Source: SXOA01 sp051004015 (lineage in GTDB: Bacteria > Planctomycetota > Planctomycetia > Pirellulales > Pirellulaceae). From it: a stretch of DNA of 60,804 nucleotides. Where the stretch lies: the NCBI GenBank assembly GCA_051004015.1, contig JBPCKT010000062.1, positions 1-60,804 on the forward strand. Reading direction: 5' to 3'. The position numbers were made by a program, and so were the translations under genes. The notes beneath the pieces are model-generated. The model had not been told where the DNA came from and did no database searches. It was given only the letters and a program-made list of their open reading frames with translations. This document shows positions 55,406 to 60,804 of the stretch, piece after piece. Position 1 is the first letter of the stretch. Each line of letters starts with the position of its first letter.

Positions 55406-56521
55406 ATGCTGGAACTTACTGCGCATTCCGCGGCTAATTATCTGCGTGAGCGAGGCGCGATTGGCCCGCACGAACCGGCCCTCGTCAGTGAACTCGCCGG
55501 CGGGGTTTCCAACACGGTGCTGCTGGTTCACCGCCCCGATTGTCCCGGCGGGGATTTCGTCTTGAAACAAGCCCTGCCGCGTCTCAAGGTGCAACAGGAA
55601 TGGCTGTGCAGCATTGAGCGTATCTGGCGGGAGGTCGAAGTCCTGGAAATCTGTGGCGAACTCCTGGCGAGCGGGGGGCGTCAGCCCCCTGATACTATTT
55701 CTCGGGAGAAATGGAACACTGCTGTCCCGAAAATCCTTTTCTCCGATCGCGCCAACTATTGCTACGCCATGACCGCCGCTCCGGCCGGTCACCAGACTTG
55801 GAAGGAGCGGCTCTTGTCCGGCGAAACGGACCCCGCCATCGCATCGGCTTGCGGGGAACTCCTCGGAAAGCTCCACGCTGGCAGTTGGCGAAGCGCGAAC
55901 ATTGCGGAGCGCCTGGAAGATCGTTCTTTTTTCGACTCCCTTCGCCTCGACCCCTATTACCGCCGCCTCGCCGTCGTCCATCCGGACCTCGCGGGCATCC
56001 TGAACACGCTCATCGACGAAACCTACGCCAACCGCCTCTCTCTCGTCCACGGCGACTTCAGCCCCAAGAACTTGCTGATTTCCCCCGGCCAAATCTGGCT
56101 CATCGACTTTGAAGTCGGCCACTTCGGCGATCCTGCCTTCGACCTTGGCTTCTTCCTTACGCATCTAGCCCTCAAGGCCATTCATGTCGGTCGACAGGGA
56201 GATGCATGCTTAGTCCTCATCGAAACTTTCTGGCATTCCTACCAAAGAGCGCTCGCCACTGAAGTCACCTCCGAGGAAGTCAACGCTCTCTCCCGCCGCT
56301 CCGCCCTCCACTGGGCCGCCTGCATGTTGGCGCGAGTTGATGGAAAGAGTCCGGTGGATTATCTTTCCACGATGAGTCAGCAATTCGTCCGAAACTTGGC
56401 GGTCGATTTTCTTCGTACACCGCCTGAGAGCGTTTCGGATTTGCTCAAAGGGCTGTTCTCTCGTGTCAGGGGCATTTCCCAGGATTATCCGCCCCTTCCA
56501 GCTTCCGGCACTTCCGCGTAG
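55406..56521 (+). CDS. Phosphotransferase family protein (APH/choline-kinase fold)
   Basis: 371 residues. The kinase-like small-molecule phosphotransferase fold is shown by GGVSNTVLLVHR, FVLKQALPRLK, LVHGDFSPKNLLI (catalytic Asp and Asn) and IWLIDFEVGHFGDPAFDL (metal Asp). The spacing resembles methylthioribose kinase and aminoglycoside phosphotransferases; the substrate is unknown. A small hairpin sequence at 55673-55690 is contained in frame around GGRQPPDT and inserts residues not expected in the fold. The gene precedes mrp by 34 bases. Confidence 0.8.
   Translation: MLELTAHSAANYLRERGAIGPHEPALVSELAGGVSNTVLLVHRPDCPGGDFVLKQALPRLKVQQEWLCSIERIWREVEVLEICGELLASGGRQPPDTISREKWNTAVPKILFSDRANYCYAMTAAPAGHQTWKERLLSGETDPAIASACGELLGKLHAGSWRSANIAERLEDRSFFDSLRLDPYYRRLAVVHPDLAGILNTLIDETYANRLSLVHGDFSPKNLLISPGQIWLIDFEVGHFGDPAFDLGFFLTHLALKAIHVGRQGDACLVLIETFWHSYQRALATEVTSEEVNALSRRSALHWAACMLARVDGKSPVDYLSTMSQQFVRNLAVDFLRTPPESVSDLLKGLFSRVRGISQDYPPLPASGTSA
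55673..55690. repeat. Short palindromic repeat inside a coding sequence
   Basis: GGGGGC-GTCA-GCCCCC within the phosphotransferase gene, encoding part of GELLASGGRQPPDTIS. The peptide GGRQPPD reads like a translated mobile palindrome that has been kept in frame. Confidence 0.45.
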
Positions 56522-56555
56522 GGTAAGGGTGTCACGACCCTCATGGAGATTCCCA

Positions 56556-57641
56556 ATGGCCGCAGGCCAGATTGATACAGCCGCCCTACAATCCGCGATT
56601 GGCGATTTCCCCGACCCGGAAACGGGACGCAGCCTTGCATCCTTGTCGCAAATCCGCGACCTGAAGGTGGATGGGGACAGGGGCTCGCTTACGCTCGCTC
56701 TTACCACCCATTCCGCCCCGATCTGGAATGAAACCCGAGACCAGCTCATCGAGCGCATCAAGACCCGATTGCCACAGTTCAAAGAGGTGCAGGTCAATCT
56801 GGCTGTACACGAGCGGCCCGCGCTGAAGATCGGCAACATAGGGCTCACCGCCAAGAGCGTGATTGCGGTCGGCTCGGGCAAGGGGGGCGTGGGGAAGAGC
56901 ACCATTGCCACCGTGCTGGCCCTTGGACTGAAGCGAGCGGGCTGCAAGGTCGGCTTGATGGATGCGGACGTGTATGGTCCCAGCGTGCCACACTTGCTCG
57001 GCTTGGGGGATGCTCCGCGGCCCGAAGTCATCGAAGGGAAGATCCGGCCGATTTATTCCGGCGATATGCCCGTCATGTCGATGGGCTTTTTGGTCCCTCC
57101 CGGCGAAGCCGTTGTCTGGCGCGGTCCGATGCTGCACGGGGCCATCACGCAGTTTCTGCGGGATACCGCATGGGGCGATCTCGACTACCTGATCATCGAC
57201 ATGCCTCCCGGCACCGGCGACATCGCCCTCACGCTCTCGCAAATGCTGCCCCTCACCGGTGCAGTTGTCGTTTGCACGCCGCAGGAAGTGGCCTTGCTCG
57301 ACGCGGTGAAAGCCATCGCCATGTTCCGCAAGGTCAATATTCCTATCCTGGGGATGGTCGAAAACATGAGCGGCTTTATCTGCCCGGACTGCGGCAAGAA
57401 GTACGACATCTTCGGCAGTGGCGGAGCCAGAAAGAAAGCCGAAGAGCTGCGCGTGCCGTTCCTGGGCGAAGTACCGCTCAATATGCAGATTCGCGTGAAG
57501 GGGGACGAAGGCTCGACCTTCGGCAACTTCGACGATCCCATCGTCGGACCGTACTTAGAGCGGATCGTCACGACTCTGGTCCGCAACCGGGCCACTTCCG
57601 CTGCCGTCAGCCCGCCGGTGATGCAACTGCCGACGCTATAG
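56556..57641 (+). CDS. Mrp/NBP35-type iron-sulfur carrier ATPase
   Basis: 361-residue P-loop ATPase implicated in iron-sulfur cluster transfer. Residues 1-90 form a MIP18/DUF59-type N-terminal domain (LQSAIGDFPDPETGRSLASL). The deviant Walker A is GSGKGGVGKSTIATVLAL with the two Lys residues; DADVYGPSVPHLLG, IIDMPPGTGDIALTLSQ and the C-x2-C motif CPDCGKKYDIFG follow. ATG 56556 has GGAG upstream. It converges with glcD with a six-base overlap. Confidence 0.93.
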   Translation: MAAGQIDTAALQSAIGDFPDPETGRSLASLSQIRDLKVDGDRGSLTLALTTHSAPIWNETRDQLIERIKTRLPQFKEVQVNLAVHERPALKIGNIGLTAKSVIAVGSGKGGVGKSTIATVLALGLKRAGCKVGLMDADVYGPSVPHLLGLGDAPRPEVIEGKIRPIYSGDMPVMSMGFLVPPGEAVVWRGPMLHGAITQFLRDTAWGDLDYLIIDMPPGTGDIALTLSQMLPLTGAVVVCTPQEVALLDAVKAIAMFRKVNIPILGMVENMSGFICPDCGKKYDIFGSGGARKKAEELRVPFLGEVPLNMQIRVKGDEGSTFGNFDDPIVGPYLERIVTTLVRNRATSAAVSPPVMQLPTL

Positions 57642-59069
57642 CGCCGCCCTTCTTCCCGGATGCTTCTGCTCCAGTCCGCAACTGCCGGCGGTGGGCAGGA
57701 GCTTGTTGGGGCTGAGGTTGCCGCGGGGGTTAAAGGCGGCGCGGAGATTCCCCATCGCGGCCAGGTCGCTCTCCGTGAACATCTTGTGCATGAAGTGGAT
57801 TTTCTCCACGCCAATGCCGTGCTCGCCCGTGACGGAACCGCCGCACTTCAGGCACTCGTCCAGAATCTCGTTGCTGGCCACCAGGACCCGCTGGACCTGC
57901 GCCGCATCGCGCTCGTCAAACAGCAAAATGGGATGAATGTTGCCGTCACCGGCGTGAAACACGTTGACGACCCGCAATTCGTGACGGGCTGCGATTTCCG
58001 TGATCTTGCGGAGGATATGGGGCAATTGCGTGCGGGGGACGACGCCGTCCTGCGTGCAGTAACTGGGGCTGAGCCGGCCGATCGCGCCGAACGCCTGCTT
58101 GCGGCTCTTCCAGAGCTTCTGTCGCTCTTTGTCGCCGACCGCCAGGCGGACTTCGCGGGCGTTGCATTTTTTGCAAAGGGCAATGATGCGGTCCCGCTGC
58201 TCGTCGAGCCCGGCTTCCAGACCGTCTACTTCAATCAGCAAAATCGCCTGGGCATCCAGCGGAAAGCCGAAGGAGTAGGCAGCTTCGATGGCGACCAGAA
58301 TTCCCTGGTCCATCATCTCCAGCGCAGCGGGAACGATGCCGGCGGAAATGATCTCACTGATAGCATTGGTCGCGTCGTCGCACGATTCGAAGACCCCCAG
58401 CATCGTCCGGTAACCCTGCGGGTTCCGCGTCAGCCGCACCCAGACCTTGGTAACGATGGCGAGCGTCCCCTCGCTGCCGACGATGGCTCCGGCCAGGTCC
58501 AGCCCCAGAGGGTCTTCCGCCGGCCCGCCGATGCGGACAATGCGGCCATCCGCCAGAACTGCTTCGACGCCGAGGACATGATTTACCGTCACGCCATACT
58601 TGAGCGTATGTGGCCCACCGCTGTTGGTCGCCACGTTGCCGCCAATCGTGCAGGCCCCCTGGCTCGACGGGTCCGGGGCATAGTGATAGCCGGTCCCTTT
58701 GAGGGCATTCGTCAACCAGACATTCACCACCCCCGGCTGCACGACGGCGTAGCGGTCGCGGAGATTGATCTCCACAATCTCCTTCATCCGCGTCAGCACG
58801 ATCATCACCCCGCCCCCCACCGGCAAGCAGCCCCCCGCCAGGCTCGTCCCCGCCCCCCGCGGCAGAAACGGCACATCCGCGGCGCTGCAGATTTTCACGA
58901 TCCGGGCCACGTCCTCCGTATTCCGCGGAAACACGACCACATCCGGGCTGTTCTTCTCAATGGTGAAGCCGTCGCACTCGTACACCAGCATCTCGCTGTG
59001 AGCGGACAGCACATTCTCGGCCCCAATAGCCTGGCGAAGCTGGTTGACGATGCTAGGGATGGGTTGCAT
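57636..59069 (-). CDS. glcD: FAD-linked oxidase, glycolate oxidase subunit GlcD type
   Basis: 477 residues. The FAD-binding PCMH-type fold is shown by VVVFPRNTEDVARIVKICS, PFLPRGAGTSLAGGCLPVGG and GGNVATNSGGPHTLKYGVT; the C-terminal substrate domain holds VFHAGDGNIHPILLFD and VTGEHGIGVEKIHFM with metal-binding His residues. It oxidises glycolate or D-lactate and needs partner electron carriers GlcE/GlcF, which are not next to it. ATG 59069 (MQPIPSIVNQL) is chosen as the frame above it lies in a repeat. Confidence 0.92.
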   Translation of the reverse strand: MQPIPSIVNQLRQAIGAENVLSAHSEMLVYECDGFTIEKNSPDVVVFPRNTEDVARIVKICSAADVPFLPRGAGTSLAGGCLPVGGGVMIVLTRMKEIVEINLRDRYAVVQPGVVNVWLTNALKGTGYHYAPDPSSQGACTIGGNVATNSGGPHTLKYGVTVNHVLGVEAVLADGRIVRIGGPAEDPLGLDLAGAIVGSEGTLAIVTKVWVRLTRNPQGYRTMLGVFESCDDATNAISEIISAGIVPAALEMMDQGILVAIEAAYSFGFPLDAQAILLIEVDGLEAGLDEQRDRIIALCKKCNAREVRLAVGDKERQKLWKSRKQAFGAIGRLSPSYCTQDGVVPRTQLPHILRKITEIAARHELRVVNVFHAGDGNIHPILLFDERDAAQVQRVLVASNEILDECLKCGGSVTGEHGIGVEKIHFMHKMFTESDLAAMGNLRAAFNPRGNLSPNKLLPTAGSCGLEQKHPGRRAAL

Positions 59070-59085
59070 GGCCCGATTATATCCT

Positions 59086-59115
59086 CCCTCTCCCTGGGCG
59101 AGGGCCAGGTGAAGG
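59086..59115. repeat. CTCTCCC-type palindromic repeat, copy 1
   Basis: CCCTCTCCCTGGGCGAGGGC is a short hairpin followed by CAGGTGAAGG; the same type occurs at 59784-59813. This lies directly upstream of the glcD start and begins a kilobase without genes. Confidence 0.5.
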
Positions 59116-59165
59116 TCTGGCCACGCCCTTAACCTGCCGGCAATCGATTTCACCCTCCGCAGCGC

Positions 59166-59239
59166 GATAAGCGGCTGATAAGGGGACTTTGATACAGGTT
59201 TTCAAGTTCCCATTTTCGTCCCGCATGTATCAGAGTCCC
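59166..59239. repeat. GATAAG pair and GATAC/GTATC inverted repeat
   Basis: GATAAG at 59166 and 59177 is the complement of the array at 31633-31660. Immediately after, GGGACTTTGATAC pairs with GTATCAGAGTCCC (one G-T pair) around a 30-base loop, ending at about 59235. Confidence 0.45.
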
Positions 59240-59614
59240 GCGCACAACTCCTTATCCCAGCGCGATTTCCGCCGACGACTCGAGTGACTCGCGCGATACA
59301 CGGCAGGCTTTTTTGATACCACCAAAACCCCATTCTTTCGGGGGATGTATTAGCGATTTTATAAGCTGTTTTTCAATTACGATTACACAATAGACTGCGC
59401 TCTTAACGGCAAATACTCTTCCCTTACGGTCTCTTTGTTGATCTACGCAAATCGCAACTGGCTCCGTCAACGTCGCGCGGCGGCAAATGGTGAAGTATTC
59501 CCGTTGCCGCAGGTTGCAACATGGTGCCGCTCCACCACTTACGCAGTCACTCCTCAGGAGTTTTTCAACACCACCCCGCCGGAAGAGTGGTCATGCCGTG
59601 GCGAGGCCGATGTT

Positions 59615-59702
59615 TGAACCGCGGAGATCGCCGAGGGTCGCGGAGGGGTCCAATCCAACCACCCTGATTTCTCCGCGCTTCTCCGCGAACTCCGCGGTTA
59701 TT
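59615..59702. repeat. AACCGCGGAG-type inverted repeat
   Basis: The left end reads GAACCGCGGAGATCGCCGAG and the right end CTCCGCGAACTCCGCGGTT, complementary with several mismatches. No coding frame is convincing. Confidence 0.55.
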
Positions 59703-59783
59703 CTCCCACGCTCTGGGAATCCCCACACATCCATTTCCCACAACCAGATTGAGAAAGAGCACCGCCCGTCCGGCATTGCCGTC

Positions 59784-59813
59784 CTCTCCCCTTGGGAGAG
59801 GGCCGGGGTGAGG
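59784..59813. repeat. CTCTCCC-type palindromic repeat, copy 2
   Basis: CTCTCCCCTTGGGAGAG is a perfect 7-bp-arm hairpin, followed by GGCCGGGGTGAGGG. Shares its design with 59086-59115. Confidence 0.6.
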
Positions 59814-59914
59814 GTCTGCCGGCTCCACCGAGCTGGTCCTATTATACCAATGTCCAGTTGCGTATTTGGCACCTTTCCAAAACTTTTTTTGGAAATTCTG
59901 AACGGCCCCGGTTC

Positions 59915-60053
59915 CTCGTTCCCACGGTCCTCCGTGGGAACGTACGTCTGGGACGCTTCTAACGTCCTCTCTTCTTGCACCGCACTTTGCAATCATGCAG
60001 AGGAGACGCGGAGCGTCAAAACCGTGTGTTCCCACGCAGAGCGTGGGAACAAG
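59915..60053. repeat. Inverted repeat element, copy 2 of the groESL repeat
   Basis: Starts CTCGTTCCCACGGTCC and ends ACGCAGAGCGTGGGAACAAG. The last 45 bases are nearly the same as in 4457-4575 and the inner GACGC blocks are also related. It lies 30 bases before the 3' end of the Calx-beta gene. The region 59070-60082 contains no other feature. Confidence 0.75.
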
Positions 60054-60082
60054 GAGATTCTCAGCGGCGCGGAGCGGCGAGA

Positions 60083-60804
60083 TCAATCGTCGTTGAGAAT
60101 CGTGCCGATGCCCCGACTCTTGGTGAACAGTGAATTGCTGCTGTTGCCGGACAAGTCGAGGTAAAACACTTCATTACCCTCAATCCTTCTGTCCCCGACG
60201 ACCCTGATGGTGATCGTCTTCGTCGTCTCGCCGGGCGCGAAGGTCAGCGTGCCGGTGTTGGCGATGTAGTCGCTGTTGCTCGTCGTCGCGGTGCCGTCCA
60301 CGGTGCGGTAGGACATCGTCACCGCCTGATCGTAGGCGGCCGAGAGCGTCACCGTGAAGACCAACGACTGCCTGCCGCTGCGACCCTCGAGAAGCGACAC
60401 GTCGTTGATGCTGATGCGCGGCTCGTTGTCCAGGATTGTGCCCACGCCCTGCGAGTCGGCGATGACCGCGTTCGTCGGGGCGTCGAGGTTGACGACGAAG
60501 GTTTCATTCGGCTCGGCGAGCCGGTCACCGTTCACCAGCACGGTGATCGTGCTGCCGGTCTGGCCGGCGGGGATCGTCAGTGTGCCGGAAGCGGTCTGGT
60601 AGTCGCTGCCGGGCGTGGCGGTGCCATTGGCCGTAAGGAAGTTGACGGTTACGGGCTGGCCGCTAACGGCCGAGAGGCTCACGGTGAAGACCAAGTTTGT
60701 CGTGCCGCTATTGCCTTCCAGGACGGACCGGTTATTGATGGCCAACGTGGGTACGGGATCATCGTTGCGAATGGTCCCTGCTCCTTGACCATCGGCCAGG
60801 ACCG
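60083..60804 (-). CDS. Calx-beta domain protein, C-terminal part
   Basis: At least 240 residues; the frame is open to the window edge, so the N-terminus lies outside. Two complete Calx-beta modules of about 105 residues are present (NRSVLEGNSGTTNLVFTVSL with TATPGSDYQTASGTLTIPAG; DVSLLEGRSGRQSLVFTVTL with TSNSDYIANTGTLTFAPGE), each closing GxGTILxDD, plus the end of a third at the edge. These beta-sandwiches bind calcium and occur in large secreted or surface proteins. The protein ends with GIGTILNDD without a recognised sorting signal. Confidence 0.9.
   Translation of the reverse strand, partial: VLADGQGAGTIRNDDPVPTLAINNRSVLEGNSGTTNLVFTVSLSAVSGQPVTVNFLTANGTATPGSDYQTASGTLTIPAGQTGSTITVLVNGDRLAEPNETFVVNLDAPTNAVIADSQGVGTILDNEPRISINDVSLLEGRSGRQSLVFTVTLSAAYDQAVTMSYRTVDGTATTSNSDYIANTGTLTFAPGETTKTITIRVVGDRRIEGNEVFYLDLSGNSSNSLFTKSRGIGTILNDD

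Noticed and set aside
59252..59470. 72-residue minus-strand frame in the repeat cluster
   Set aside because: Composed of repeat-rich sequence, no motif, no ribosome-binding site.
60001..60055. Peptide-like reading VCSHAERGN..
   Set aside because: It is the translated end of the inverted repeat element, also seen in the groESL spacer, not a gene.

Overview
The window looks like a stretch of chromosome from a planctomycete, most likely a Gemmata-type lineage (inference from gene content; no rRNA is present to confirm it). Supporting signs are the high GC content, many secreted enzymes next to housekeeping genes (a Tat-exported DUF1501 protein, an arylsulfatase-type sulfatase, a PQQ-type propeller, right-handed beta-helix and Calx-beta proteins), a membrane pyrophosphatase, a ThiE with an extra N-terminal domain, a Bacillus-type three-gene succinate dehydrogenase, and abundant intergenic inverted repeats. 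I found no tRNA, rRNA, CRISPR array, integrase or complete insertion sequence.

Layout. 0-8.3 kb: exonuclease, DUF4013 membrane protein, secreted esterase and zinc-ribbon membrane protein, then groES-groEL and two secreted proteins. 8.4-15 kb: sufE-sufS, a beta-ketoacyl synthase homologue that has lost its catalytic triad, a HEAT lipoprotein and rarA. 15-19.6 kb: sdhC-sdhA-sdhB, interrupted by a two-gene HEPN module. 19.8-22 kb: a broken IF-1-like gene, a PIN toxin/antitoxin pair and thiE. 22-26.4 kb: tandem sigma-54-like promoters, a TPR membrane protein, clpC with a terminator, and a retropepsin/DUF5678 pair. 26.5-43 kb: mostly secreted or envelope proteins (two creatininase relatives, beta-helix, coiled-coil lipoprotein, DUF1501, sulfotransferase, propeller, sulfatase, Ig-like protein) plus an RlmI-type methyltransferase. 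42.9-50.2 kb: a signalling locus, described below. 50.3-59 kb: GlmU-like transferase, YihY family protein, hppA, a phosphotransferase, an Mrp-type P-loop ATPase and glcD. 59.1-60.1 kb: about 1 kb without a gene, filled with several families of inverted repeats. The window ends inside a Calx-beta protein.

The most unusual region is 42.9-50.2 kb. One 1174-residue protein joins a Hanks-type Ser/Thr kinase to a tubulin/FtsZ-like (Tubulin_2 type) domain and a long helical tail. Its neighbours are an FHA domain fused to an EAL-like domain lacking key catalytic residues, a divergently transcribed REC domain fused to a GGDEF-like domain lacking its signature and to two CBS domains, and a small HAMP-like membrane protein. 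I propose, as inference, that the kinase marks a target read by the FHA protein, that the pseudo-EAL and pseudo-GGDEF domains act as binding rather than catalytic modules, and that the GTPase-like domain is the output or scaffold.

Several small accessory modules (HEPN pair, PIN pair, retropepsin/DUF5678 pair, IF-1 remnant) sit between housekeeping genes, and hairpin repeats mark many gene ends. Many hairpins appear in more than one copy here, which suggests expanding non-autonomous elements that may also serve as terminators.
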